Below, in pieces: positions 10,901-20,565 of a stretch of 63,732 nucleotides of DNA (its first letter is position 1; each line of letters starts with the position of its first letter). The notes below the pieces were generated by a model. It was given only the letters and a program-made list of their open reading frames with translations, was not told where the DNA came from and ran no database searches. Source of the stretch: Cytophagales bacterium (GTDB lineage Bacteria > Bacteroidota > Bacteroidia > Cytophagales > Spirosomataceae); NCBI GenBank assembly GCA_013298025.1, contig JAAFJE010000024.1:1-63732 (forward strand). Direction: 5' to 3'. The position numbers and the translations under genes were made by a program.

Positions 10901-11331
10901 GCAATGGTACTTTTCAACTACAATCATTACCCATCGAAGCACAGTTTTCGGTGATGTACGGCACGCTTGTCAAAGACTTTAACAATGATGGAAATTTAGA
11001 CATCCTCTCCGTGGGCAACGACTACGGCACAGAAGTACTGACGGGCAGATATGACGCTGGTATTGGCAACTATTTGCAAGGAGATGGCAAAGGAAATTTC
11101 AAAAATGTAGCAGTCCGAAAGAGTAATTTCTTTGTCAATGGCGATGCCAGAGCCATTGCTCAACTGCACTTGAAAGACGGCAAAAACTTGTATTTGGTTT
11201 CACAGCGAAACAACAAGCTCCTTTCCTTTGTAGAAATGCAACCACAAAAGAGTAGCATCCAAAAACCCAAAAGGAAGAAAGAAACATACATCGGTTCGGG
11301 CTATCTTTCACAGAGCAGTATGATAGATTAA
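7930..11331 (+). CDS. FG-GAP/VCBS-repeat lipoprotein with ASPIC/UnbV domain
   Basis: A very large (1133 residues) predicted surface lipoprotein. The leader ends LLVLSAC, a lipobox with Cys at about residue 15. Many FG-GAP/VCBS repeats follow, visible as recurrent calcium-binding-like D-x-N/D-x-D-G blocks (GVGDVNNDGLTDIFFAG, DFDNDGWRDLLITNGYR, ADFDNDGDLDLVMNN), arranged as two beta-propeller-like halves. They are separated by an ASPIC/UnbV segment at about residues 512-590 (FGLGNASKIDSLKITWASG). Proteins of this type are common beside SusCD genes in Bacteroidota, but their biochemical role is not established. Cell-surface protein or glycan contact is the usual guess. Its own promoter is likely, since a terminator precedes it. 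Confidence 0.85.
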   Translation: MKYCFSIIILLVLSACSSEDTLFEKLSADHTNITFNNTIQVSDSLNVLQFEYIYNGAGVGVGDVNNDGLTDIFFAGNQVSSQLYLNKGDLTFEDITAKAKVGTKDWCTGVAMIDINQDGKLDIYLSTIHPNRDKSALKLLFINQGNDKDGVPIFKEAAKEVGLADDSYGTQATFFDYDLDGDLDMYLLNNAIEGYDRNGSIGQHHDASGRRVDKLFRNEGNNPNGLSIFKNVSKEAGILDDGWGLGVIVNDVNQDGYPDIFVGNDFFSNDHLYINNKNGTFSNKINEYFRHLSQNSMGVDMADINNDGLNDLVVLDMLPDDNLRQKTMFANIEYDRFQDNLRKQFYPQYVRNVLQINNGNGSFSDIGYLTGVAATDWSWSPLLADFDNDGWRDLLITNGYRLDVTDLDFIVYRRDFESIGNPKERMKKMQEAFATLTGVKKPNFLFKNKGNLQFENATKAFGLDDASYTNGTAYADFDNDGDLDLVMNNIDDEAFIYRNKLIDNRKDASTVSNHFLRIKLQGNQPNTSAYGTKVSLWCQGKAQFAEHQTIRGYKSTVEDFIHFGLGNASKIDSLKITWASGKEQWLRNISPDKVLTVYEKNALSAPQPLPQAQVYTFKEVSQEYNIDWRSEEFDYNDFLIQHTLPHKHSELGGGIAVGDINNDGLEDFFVGASAHKQGAFFLQNANGKFSKKTFLEKTEEDMGVLLIDVDKDKDLDLYCVSGSSEFTTNLSKYQDRLYLNDGKGNFKASAGYLPITQSSGACVNACDFDKDGDLDIFRGGRVRSTEYPLSPESYLLQNDGKGHFKNIATSIKELSLCGMVTAALWTDYDNDSWMDLMLVGEFMPVCIYKNNQGKSFTKITPKGLEKSNGWWNSISGGDFDNDGDTDYILGNLGLNTKLKASESQPVSVHFKDFDENGIVDPLFTAYTQDKEYLVHPRGALIDQLIAMRRRFKTFKEYGQTTFEQAFTSTDLKGVSTLQAYCFANSYLENKGNGTFQLQSLPIEAQFSVMYGTLVKDFNNDGNLDILSVGNDYGTEVLTGRYDAGIGNYLQGDGKGNFKNVAVRKSNFFVNGDARAIAQLHLKDGKNLYLVSQRNNKLLSFVEMQPQKSSIQKPKRKKETYIGSGYLSQSSMID

Positions 11332-13314
<1,983 letters not shown>

Positions 13315-13461
13315 GTTTATCTACTAGCATAAATTTAAAGCGACGTAGATAAATACTAAATTTATGTATTTGAAAGACAATTAGGTACAAAAAAGAGTAT
13401 CCATAAGGAAGCTGGCGGTCTCGTGTTTGTTCTAAACACGTTATATCCTCTTTCTATATCA

Positions 13462-13491
13462 AACGCCTGTGCTTCAAACACAGGCGTTTTT
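13462..13491. terminator. Bidirectional intrinsic terminator
   Basis: AACGCCTGTG (13462-13471) pairs with CACAGGCGTT (13479-13488), and T residues follow on the + side. It lies between convergent genes (esterase on +, GMC oxidoreductase on -). A second hairpin, CGTGTTT/AAACACG (13422-13440), lies just upstream. Confidence 0.8.
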
Positions 13492-13508
13492 AGCTGTTGT
13501 TTTCCTGC

Positions 13509-15224
13509 CTATAATTCTCTTTTTTTCAAGGCTTTTACGGCATAATCTGCCGCTCTTGCCGTAAGTGCCATATAGGTAATTGACGGATTGACACAGGACG
13601 AAGAAGTCATAGCTGCCCCATCGGTCACAAATACATTTTTACAGTCGTGTACTTGATTGAAAGCGTTCAACACCGATGTTTTAGGGTCACGCCCCATGCG
13701 GGCTGTTCCCATTTCGTGAATGCCCAATCCCAAATGCACCTCTGGACGGTTATAGCCTGTAATGTTTTTGAAGCCAGCGGCATCCATCATTTCCATTGCG
13801 GCGTTCATCATGTCTTTACGCATGGCTATTTCATTTTCGCCGAAAGCTGCATCAAACACAATCATCGGAATGCCCCATTGGTCTGTTCTGTTGGGGTCGA
13901 GGTACATACGATTGGCCGGATTGGGCAACACTTCGCCAAAACCACCAAAGCCGATAGTCCATTGCCCTGGCTTGGTTAAGTTTTGTTTAAAATCACCTCC
14001 AAAACCATCTGCATTTACGCCTCTGTTCCAACCTTCACGACTCGCACCGCCTTGGTAGCCAAACCCACGCAAATAGGCTTGTTTGTCATTGCCCCAGTTA
14101 CGAAAACGAGGAATATACAAGGCATTAGGGCGTTGACCATACACGTAGTCGTCTAAGAAGCCTTCAATGCTTGCGGTTGCTCCTACCCCCAAATGATGGT
14201 CCATGATATTGCGACCAACTTGGTCGCTGTCGTTGCCTAGCCCCTGCTGAAAACGGTTTGATTTTGAATTGAGCAACAAAGCGGCGGTATTCATCGCTCC
14301 TGCATTCAAAAAGATGATTTTGGCAAAATATTCTTCTACTTGCTTGGTTTGCTGGTTGATAACCCGAACGCCTGTAGCTTTTTGTCGTTGCTCATCGTAA
14401 ATAATTTCAGCCACAATGCTATCATGCAGCATGGTCAAACGCTTGGTCAGATTGGCCGCAGGAATCGCCCCCGAAAGTGAACTATAATACGCTCCATACG
14501 GACACCCACGCACGCATTTATTGCGGTATTGGCAAGAAGCCCTACCGAGCTTGGTATGCCATGCTTGGGGCTGCGAAAGATTGGCAACACGCCCCACCGT
14601 AACTGGGCGGTTGAATTTTTCGAGCATCTTTTGTTTGAAATGTAATTCGGGTGCAAACAAAGGCATGGCAGGTAGAAAATCGCCATCGGGAAGTACATCT
14701 AAGCCTTCTTTTTGTCCACTTACGCCAACAAATTTTTCTACATAGGTGTACCAAGGTGCTAAATCTTCGTAGCGAATAGGCCAGTCGATGCCAATGCCTT
14801 CTTTGGCGTTGGCTTCAAAATCTTGCTTATTGAAACGATACGACTGCCGTCCCCAGTGCATCGATTTACCGCCCGTATGATAAGCCCGAATCCAGTCGAA
14901 AGGACGCTTTTCGATGTACGGATTCGCTTTGTCATCGGTAAAAAACGAGCCAGCTTCTTCATTAACCAAATTTCCAAAGCGTTTGTTAGCCCAATGTTCT
15001 TCTGCCGAATGTGCCGTAATTTTGCCTCTATGCTCAATTTCCCACGGTTGTTTCATGGCGGTATCATAATCTTCAGGATGCTTTATTTCACGTCCGCGCT
15101 CAATCATCAACACCGTTAGCCCTTTTTCGGTCAGTTCTTTTGCGGCAAATCCTCCTGTCATGCCCGAACCCACAACAATGGCATCGAACGTGTTATTTTT
15201 GGTAGCTTTTATATTCAAATACAT
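13509..15224 (-). CDS. GMC-family FAD oxidoreductase
   Basis: A 571-residue glucose-methanol-choline oxidoreductase. Seen: the N-terminal FAD-binding motif DAIVVGSGMTGGFAAKEL, a GMC segment around GGKSMHWGRQ, a Cys-rich patch CRYRNKCVRGCPYG-like (C..C...C), and the C-terminal catalytic region GIHEMGTARMG followed by SCVNPSITYMALTARAAD, whose His and Asn are the usual active-site pair. The ATG at 15224 is preferred to a TTG nine bases upstream. The downstream-strand neighbour at 15257 encodes a gluconate-2-dehydrogenase-subunit-3-like protein, so the two probably form a periplasmic sugar, polyol or sugar-acid dehydrogenase. The substrate cannot be read from the sequence. No cleavable signal is seen on this subunit, so export by hitchhiking with the Tat partner is plausible. 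Confidence 0.88.
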   Translation of the reverse strand: MYLNIKATKNNTFDAIVVGSGMTGGFAAKELTEKGLTVLMIERGREIKHPEDYDTAMKQPWEIEHRGKITAHSAEEHWANKRFGNLVNEEAGSFFTDDKANPYIEKRPFDWIRAYHTGGKSMHWGRQSYRFNKQDFEANAKEGIGIDWPIRYEDLAPWYTYVEKFVGVSGQKEGLDVLPDGDFLPAMPLFAPELHFKQKMLEKFNRPVTVGRVANLSQPQAWHTKLGRASCQYRNKCVRGCPYGAYYSSLSGAIPAANLTKRLTMLHDSIVAEIIYDEQRQKATGVRVINQQTKQVEEYFAKIIFLNAGAMNTAALLLNSKSNRFQQGLGNDSDQVGRNIMDHHLGVGATASIEGFLDDYVYGQRPNALYIPRFRNWGNDKQAYLRGFGYQGGASREGWNRGVNADGFGGDFKQNLTKPGQWTIGFGGFGEVLPNPANRMYLDPNRTDQWGIPMIVFDAAFGENEIAMRKDMMNAAMEMMDAAGFKNITGYNRPEVHLGLGIHEMGTARMGRDPKTSVLNAFNQVHDCKNVFVTDGAAMTSSSCVNPSITYMALTARAADYAVKALKKREL

Positions 15225-15256
15225 TATTTTCAAGTGTTTATCTGTTCAAGTTGGAC

Positions 15257-15865
15257 TCAGTAAGCATACGCTTTTTGGTTGGGCTGGAGTTTGATGTTTT
15301 CAAGTTTACCCGGAATTTGCACATATTCAAAAGAAGCCTTAATGCCTTCTTCAGACGTAAAATAACCCAAAAGCGTCAGTTCTTTGATGAGTCGCCAGAA
15401 GGGTAATCCTTTGGGTGCTTTTTTGATGTCCTCGTGGTCGTCGTTATCGCCCATTTTAGTTTGTTTCATTTGACGGGCTACCATTTCAGCCTTGGTTTCT
15501 TGCTCCAAATATTTGAGCACTCCTTTCCGCTCACTTTCGTTGAGATCTAAAAATTTGGTTTGTTCTATCAATACCAATCCTTCCATAAAACTCTGTTGTT
15601 CGGCTTGTGCATAACAATCTTTCATCATCATTTCGATGAAAGCAGGGACACCTACGTCTTTGGCCCCCGGCGTATCGGTTTTAGGAAGAATCAACTCAGC
15701 TATTTCGGCCACAATGGTACGTTGCGACGAACTCAGGCTAAAGGCTGTTCCGTTGACGTGGGCTTGGGTGGCATTTTCCCAATGGTTCATCGCCATGAGT
15801 GTCGGGGCAGAAAAAGCACCGCCAAGCATCAAGGCTACATTTTTGATTACATCTCTTCTGTTCAT
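15257..15865 (-). CDS. Gluconate 2-dehydrogenase subunit 3-like protein, Tat signal
   Basis: A 202-residue small subunit. It starts MNRRDVIKNVALMLGGAF, a twin-arginine type leader (RRDVIK), and then has helical segments typical of the gluconate 2-dehydrogenase subunit 3 family (AEIILPKTDTPGAKDVGVPAFIE-like, seen here as AELILPKTDTPGAKDVGV). It is transcribed first, followed 32 bases later by the GMC catalytic subunit. In the family this protein assists export and maturation of the flavoprotein. The partnership is inferred from adjacency and is well precedented. Confidence 0.87.
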   Translation of the reverse strand: MNRRDVIKNVALMLGGAFSAPTLMAMNHWENATQAHVNGTAFSLSSSQRTIVAEIAELILPKTDTPGAKDVGVPAFIEMMMKDCYAQAEQQSFMEGLVLIEQTKFLDLNESERKGVLKYLEQETKAEMVARQMKQTKMGDNDDHEDIKKAPKGLPFWRLIKELTLLGYFTSEEGIKASFEYVQIPGKLENIKLQPNQKAYAY

Positions 15866-16007
15866 AAGATTATTCTAAAGGGTATTTTGTATGAATGACT
15901 GTGCAAATGCTTGCAGGTAGCCCAATTAATGCCTTAAAAGTACAACACAACAAGTTTAAATTATAGAAAATAAAAAAAATATACAAAAAATATTTTCTAT
16001 CAAATAA

Positions 16008-16075
16008 AATGGCGTATATGTTGAAGACCAGCATTGAAAAAGGCTTTCAACTCCGACTTCAACATATACGCCATT
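16008..16075. repeat. Long 19-bp-stem hairpin between rep and the oxidoreductase genes
   Basis: AATGGCGTATATGTTGAAG (16008-16026) is the perfect reverse complement of 16057-16075. The 30-base loop carries a second stem, TTGAAA/TTTCAA. It lies 31 bases past the rep stop codon, so it can terminate rep transcription, but a perfect 19-bp stem is longer than most terminators here. A REP-like element or a plasmid resolution/recombination site is possible. Confidence 0.65.
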
Positions 16076-16106
16076 CGCATTTGTAGTATTTTGCTTAATG
16101 CTATTC

Positions 16107-17483
16107 TTATTCTCTGTAGCCTAATGAAGCTAGTTCTTCTCTGAGTTTTTTCAGTTGGGCATCGTAGTATTTCACCAACTCTTCGTATTCTCTAAACATC
16201 GCCATTAAGACTGCCACCCAAAGCCCTTTGATGCTATCTCGTTTGAGGTTTTCTTCTAAACTTTTCTTAGCGTCGTAGAAATTATTGGCTTGAATTTTAT
16301 CCACAATCTTTTGTCTGAGTGCTGGGTCTTGCTCAAACAAGCGTTGTTCTAGTTGGTATTCTTTGGTTTTATACTCTTGCCATATTGTTTGAAGTGCCTC
16401 TCTTTTTTCCTTGATTTTTTCTTCTTTGTTTTGTCTTTTCTTTACTTCTTTTTTAGCGTTTTGTTGGGTTGCTTCGTACTTATCAAACAAGTTTGGCGTA
16501 TATACCATGGCGTTAAGCATTCCTCCGATATTTTTTACTTCGTTGCCTGCTTGCATATAATTGATGGTGTAAGCAATGCCTTTCTCGATTTGGTCGAGGG
16601 GAACTTCTGCTATCCATTTTTTTACTTTTGCCTTAGAAACATATTGTTTCACAAGTGCATAAATCCGCTCGGCGTTGGCATGGGCTGTTTGCTCGCTGGT
16701 TGGTGCTATTTCGCTTGCTGTAGCTTGGGTTTCGTCAGGATTATTTTCTTGCTTGTGTGCTGGATTATCGTAAATATGAAACGTAATAAACACCACTTTT
16801 TTCTTTAAAATCTCTTCTTCTATCTCAAAACAAATATCGGTATGTTTGCGTAAATCTTTTTCGGCTCTTTTGATAAGTCCTTTGAAATGACCATACAATT
16901 GATATTCGTTGGGTTCTATCGAAAGGAGTGTGCGTAATTCATCAACGCCAAATTTGCGTTTCCCAATTTTTTGATATTGTTTCAATAATTCAAACAACCG
17001 CACAGAATAAATACTTGAAAGGCTAAGGATATTGCGGATGTCGTACACCAAATATCGTTCTTTCAACTCTAATAAAAATGGTTTGAGTGCTGGATGAAAA
17101 CTCAACTTGATATAATCGCCTCGGCCTCGCTCTTCGGGCGTAGCGGTAGAAGCAACCAAATGGGTAGTAAACTGCTCTTTTCGGCCGTCGGCAAGGGTTC
17201 TGATGATGCCCACTTTTTTATCGAGTAGCTTTTCGCCTGCATACTTGATGCTGTCATATACTTGACCCGAATCGTGCAATCCAAATTCTCGCACGATGTC
17301 GCCTGCATTGATTTGGTATTCCCTAAAATCGGTGTCGTCGTGTTTAATCAACACAAGCATATAGGCAAACACCCTTGTTTCCCAAATATCAAATTTATAG
17401 CGTGCTTCTACAAGCTCATTGGCTTTCCGAATGAGCTTGATGTCAGACTCTATGATAGGTAATTCTTTTTTCTTAGGGGGCAT
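16107..17483 (-). CDS. Rep_3-family (RepB-like) replication initiator
   Basis: A 458-residue plasmid initiator of the Rep_3 superfamily, which binds iterons through two winged-helix domains and opens the origin. Seen: the N-terminal domain with KANELVEARYKFDIWETRVF and YQINAGDIVREFGL, then the second winged helix with LSLSSIYSVRLFELLKQY and RKFGVDELRTLLSIE up to about residue 245. A long charged, coiled-coil-like C-terminal extension (about 250-458, rich in K/E/Q) exceeds the usual family length. The gene is divergent from seven iterons and a large palindrome immediately upstream, the expected arrangement for an autoregulated iteron replicon. It supports replication in the host but cannot by itself tell plasmid from chromid. 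Confidence 0.92.
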   Translation of the reverse strand: MPPKKKELPIIESDIKLIRKANELVEARYKFDIWETRVFAYMLVLIKHDDTDFREYQINAGDIVREFGLHDSGQVYDSIKYAGEKLLDKKVGIIRTLADGRKEQFTTHLVASTATPEERGRGDYIKLSFHPALKPFLLELKERYLVYDIRNILSLSSIYSVRLFELLKQYQKIGKRKFGVDELRTLLSIEPNEYQLYGHFKGLIKRAEKDLRKHTDICFEIEEEILKKKVVFITFHIYDNPAHKQENNPDETQATASEIAPTSEQTAHANAERIYALVKQYVSKAKVKKWIAEVPLDQIEKGIAYTINYMQAGNEVKNIGGMLNAMVYTPNLFDKYEATQQNAKKEVKKRQNKEEKIKEKREALQTIWQEYKTKEYQLEQRLFEQDPALRQKIVDKIQANNFYDAKKSLEENLKRDSIKGLWVAVLMAMFREYEELVKYYDAQLKKLREELASLGYRE

Positions 17484-17512
17484 AGTATTGATAGGCTATT
17501 CAAAATACAAAT

Positions 17513-17574
17513 ATATCTATCATATTTAAAAACACAAGTGATATATCATGTGTATTTTTAAATATGATGGATAT
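17513..17574. promoter_or_regulatory. Large palindrome upstream of rep, candidate autoregulatory operator
   Basis: A 62-base imperfect palindrome: the left arm from 17513 (ATATCTATCATATTTAAA...) and the right arm ending 17574 match over about 24 bases with one substitution and a small indel, around a centre AGTGATATATCA. It begins 30 bases before the rep start codon. In classical iteron plasmids the initiator dimer represses its own gene at an inverted repeat sharing part of the iteron. Here GTGATA is shared with the iterons. Operator function is inferred. Confidence 0.65.
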
Positions 17575-17590
17575 TAGCTCTAGGTATTTT

Positions 17591-17898
17591 TCCGAATTAT
17601 TTGTGACACTTAGGCGTTTCTTTAGGTCAAAAAAACTTACCATTAAGCCTTTAAAAACACATTTGAGCGACTTTTTTACAATTGATTTTTATTCCGAATT
17701 ATTTGTGATACTTCCTACTTTTTGACAAGGCTAAGTGCTGTTGATTGACTTAAAAAATTGTATTTTTTTAATATTTCTCATTTCCGAATTATTTGTGATA
17801 CTTCCGAATTATTTGTGATACATTTCCGAATTATTTGTGATAGATGTATGTCATATTTCCGAATTATTTGTGATACTTGCCGAATTATTTGTGATACT
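17591..17898 (+). repeat. Seven iterons, probable replication origin
   Basis: Seven direct copies of a 19-20-base unit with consensus CCGAATTATTTGTGATAC start near 17591, 17693, 17783, 17803, 17825, 17858 and 17879. The fifth has GATAG, the first has GACAC, and the last starts GCCGAATT. Copies 3-7 are clustered at 20-33-base spacing (two to three helical turns) while 1 and 2 stand apart, nearer rep. Adjacent AT-rich DNA could be the melting region. Iterons next to a Rep_3 gene are a textbook oriV. Confidence 0.9.
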
Positions 17899-18497
17899 TG
17901 GGCTTGCAAAAAACTGAAAATCAATGCGTTACACAGCCTGAAAATATTTAAAAGTTGTTGTTATTAAAAAACAACAACACGAAAATTTTTGTGTGTTGTC
18001 TTTTTTTCATTACTAAAAATAGTAGTTTTTTAGGACTCGGTTTTTGACGGGCGTTTTCCAAAAAGAAAAAAACTTGTTAGGCAAACGCTTTTTCTTTTCC
18101 TTTATCCCCCCAGTTCCGGCCGCCCCCCCTTCATGGTTTTTCAAAAAACTTGTGGGTCAAGCTGCGTAGGTGTTGTGCATAAAAAGCTTGGGAAAAAAGA
18201 CTCATCGGAAAAAGGCATTTTGGGGCTTTTCCCCAATTCGTAATCCACATCAGCTTGAAAACTTTTGTACAGGACTACCCTAGCCAATCAAAATACTTGT
18301 AAAATATGCCCTTATTTGGGCGTTTTTCTGGAATGGTTGGTACTTATGTCAGAAAAGCCCTTATCGTGCCTCTCGTGTCAAAAAAAAGGTGTTTTTAGGC
18401 ATGGTAGTGTTGGATTGATTAGCAGGCAAGAATGTTTTTATAAAAAATTGATAAAAAGTAAAGAAGACAGACTAAAAATCATCATAAAATTTTCACC
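17899..18497 (+). other. Non-coding origin-flanking stretch
   Basis: No reliable gene. It contains inverted repeats (GTTGTTGTT / AACAACAAC near 17954-17978; ACAACAC / GTGTTGT near 17973-18000), followed by a C/G-homopolymer patch near 18106-18130 unlike the AT-rich surroundings. A 91-codon open frame at 18265-18540 has no recognisable features and runs into the parA palindromes, so it is not called. The stretch may belong to the functional origin or the parA leader. Confidence 0.5.
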
Positions 18498-18559
18498 TAT
18501 TTTGTCAAATATATTTGACAAAATAAATTATTTATCCTAATTTTAGGACAAATAATTTA
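18498..18559. promoter_or_regulatory. Two abutting palindromes before parA, candidate par operator/centromere
   Basis: The first is a perfect 28-base palindrome at 18498-18525 (core TTTGTCAAATATATTTGACA). The second, 18524-18559, is a 36-base palindrome with one mismatched pair plus the two central bases (arms TAAATTATTT / AAATAATTTA, inner TCCTAA/TTAGGA). They end eight bases before the parA start codon. ParA proteins with an N-terminal helix-turn-helix repress their own promoters by binding such sites, so autorepression and/or a parS role is inferred. Confidence 0.7.
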
Positions 18560-18567
18560 GACAACTT

Positions 18568-19515
18568 ATGCTTTCTCACGAACAAACCATACTATTTCTT
18601 AGAAGAAACCCAGCCCTTTCGGTTTCCATTCTTGAAAAAGAAGCGGGGCTACCGTCGAGCACCCTAGCCAAAGCCCTCAATGGCGATAGAATACTCAACA
18701 ACAAGCACTTAAACGCCCTCTATCCTATTTTGGTCAAATACGGATACAACGAAGTGCAACACAACAAAGCCAAGGTTATTTCTATTGTCAACCACAAAGG
18801 AGGCGTAGGTAAAACCACCACCACCATTAATTTGGGTAGAGCCTTAAATAAGCTAGGTTTTAGAGTGTTGTTGGTAGATATGGATTCTCAGGGCAATTTA
18901 TCGCAGGCATTAGGCATTGACAACCCTGAAAAACAGGTAGTTCACGCTTTATTGCAAAACGAAGAACTGCCCGTAGTGTCTATTGCCGAGCATTACGATT
19001 TGGCACCGAGCGATTTAGAATTGGCCTTTGCCGACCTCGAATTGGTGCAGGCGGTGGGCGGTGTAAACCAACTCAAAAACAAGCTTTATCCTTTGAGAGA
19101 CAAGTACGATTACATCTTGATTGACTGTCCGCCGGCGTTGAATATCTTCACCAATTCGGCTTTAGTGGCTTCTAACGGATGTTTGGTGACATTGCAACCA
19201 GAAGTTTCGGCCATGAAAGGTATCAATAATTTGTTTGAACGCATTACACAGGTAAGAGAACGCATCAATCCAGAGCTAATGGTAGAGGGTATTGTGCTAA
19301 CTATGGTTGATAAACGCTTGAAAGTACACCGAGATATGATTGAATACATCCAACAAACCCTAAACAACTTTAGAATTTATGCTACAGAAATCAGAAACAA
19401 TGTAGCCGTAAAAGAATCGCAGATTTCACAAATCAACCTTTTCGACTACGACGAGCATTCTAATGGGGCAACAGACTACATGAATTTTGCCAAAGAGTTT
19501 TGTGCACACACCTAG
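18568..19515 (+). CDS. parA: ParA-family partition ATPase with N-terminal HTH
   Basis: A 315-residue ParA/Soj-type ATPase that segregates low-copy replicons. Seen: residues 1-60 form a helix-turn-helix-like domain (LPSSTLAKALNGDRILNNKH), then the deviant Walker A KGGVGKTTTTINLG (KGGVGKT at residues 77-83), switch LLVDMDSQGNLS, Walker B-like YILIDCPPALN, and the typical C-terminal helices. The N-terminal DNA-binding domain places it with ParAs that also act as transcriptional repressors, fitting the palindromes directly upstream. parB follows after 127 bases. Confidence 0.94.
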   Translation: MLSHEQTILFLRRNPALSVSILEKEAGLPSSTLAKALNGDRILNNKHLNALYPILVKYGYNEVQHNKAKVISIVNHKGGVGKTTTTINLGRALNKLGFRVLLVDMDSQGNLSQALGIDNPEKQVVHALLQNEELPVVSIAEHYDLAPSDLELAFADLELVQAVGGVNQLKNKLYPLRDKYDYILIDCPPALNIFTNSALVASNGCLVTLQPEVSAMKGINNLFERITQVRERINPELMVEGIVLTMVDKRLKVHRDMIEYIQQTLNNFRIYATEIRNNVAVKESQISQINLFDYDEHSNGATDYMNFAKEFCAHT

Positions 19516-19642
19516 GGCAGATTTTGATTTACAGGTTTTGGTAAAAATATTTTTAACCAAAATCAGTTATCCAGCATCCTAAATAGCCTTAAAACTTCCG
19601 TACAATACATAAGTTACAACCAGTACTCATTCTTATTTGATT

Positions 19643-20557
19643 ATGGCAAAAAAATACATGGGCAGCCTCGGAACAGCCTCTATCATAAAAGACCAAAGCC
19701 TTTTGAATCACGAGGCCATTAAGCACCAAATTCATATTATCGACGAACTGCGTGACCTGATTCCGCCACTGCAAGAAGAAGAATATGCACAATTAGAAAA
19801 AAATATCTTAACAGAAGGCTGTAGAGAAGCCTTAATGATTTGGCAAACTACCAAAAATGTCTTGGACGCTACCACTGCCGACAGCACTACGGTGTATGTC
19901 TTGGTCGATGGACACAACCGCTATGGTATTTGTCAAAAACACCAAATCAATTTTAAAATACACTTGGTTTCTTTCGATTCGTTGAAAGAAGCAAAAGAGT
20001 ATATGATTGATAATCAGTTAGGAAGACGCAATTTGATTCCTGAGCAAGCCTCTTATTTGAGAGGTCTTCGGTACAACAACGAGAAGCTTGAAAAAGGCAA
20101 ATATACCCGTGATGACCATAAGGGTCAAAATGACCCTTATGCTTTAGAGGTCAAAAAAGAGAGTACTTCACTCAAACTTGCCAAGCAATACAACGTGAGT
20201 GAAAAGACGATTAAGCGAGATGCTGAATTTGCGGAAGGTATAGATTTGCTTACGCCAAGCCTGAAAAAAGATATATTATCGGGAAAGGTAAAAGCCAAAA
20301 AATCGACGATACAACAACTGGCAAAGCTTGATAGCGTACAGCCCATGTCGATTACGTCTTTGGAAGAAGCATCGAATCTGCTTGAAATCGAAACACCTCA
20401 AAAAAGTACAATCAATCTTGCGATAGACAACCAAGAAACGAAAGAAATGCTTAAACAAAAAATACAAAGCCTTGCCGTACAGTTGGCAGCAAACCCCAAT
20501 TCAGACCTTTGTGATGAGTTGATTCAGGCTTCTCAAGCCTTGAAAAAGTTGCTTTGA
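19643..20557 (+). CDS. parB: ParB-like centromere-binding partition protein
   Basis: A 304-residue ParB/Srx-fold protein. The ATG at 19643 is preferred to an in-frame TTG at 19637. Seen: the N-terminal ParB nuclease-like fold with LVDGHNRYGICQKH (in place of the canonical GERR box region) and DNQLGRRNLIPEQASYLRG, then a helix-turn-helix around LAKQYNVSEKTIKRDAEFA. The C-terminus is short and charged. It is 127 bases downstream of parA and likely cotranscribed. Its role is binding parS and stimulating ParA for replicon segregation. A 25-base palindrome lies inside the gene (20117-20141). An intrinsic terminator follows. Confidence 0.88.
   Translation: MAKKYMGSLGTASIIKDQSLLNHEAIKHQIHIIDELRDLIPPLQEEEYAQLEKNILTEGCREALMIWQTTKNVLDATTADSTTVYVLVDGHNRYGICQKHQINFKIHLVSFDSLKEAKEYMIDNQLGRRNLIPEQASYLRGLRYNNEKLEKGKYTRDDHKGQNDPYALEVKKESTSLKLAKQYNVSEKTIKRDAEFAEGIDLLTPSLKKDILSGKVKAKKSTIQQLAKLDSVQPMSITSLEEASNLLEIETPQKSTINLAIDNQETKEMLKQKIQSLAVQLAANPNSDLCDELIQASQALKKLL
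20117..20141. promoter_or_regulatory. Intragenic palindrome in parB, candidate parS
   Basis: CATAAGGGTCA (20117-20127) and TGACCCTTATG (20131-20141) form a perfect inverted repeat around AAA. It codes for part of the linker (HKGQNDPYA) before the HTH. Extra GGTCA/TGACC half-sites flank it at 20112-20116 and 20149-20153. parS sites inside par genes are known in other systems, but here this is inference. Confidence 0.4.
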
Positions 20558-20565
20558 TAATAAAA

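Noticed and set aside
17591-17898. Iteron block considered as a CRISPR array
   Set aside because: Units are 19-20 bases with irregular and sometimes no spacers, no cas genes are nearby, and the block lies beside a Rep_3 gene, so it is an iteron origin.
18265-18540. 91-codon + strand open frame before parA
   Set aside because: Cys-rich but with no family signal, no promoter, and its 3' end runs through the first parA palindrome. More likely non-coding origin DNA.
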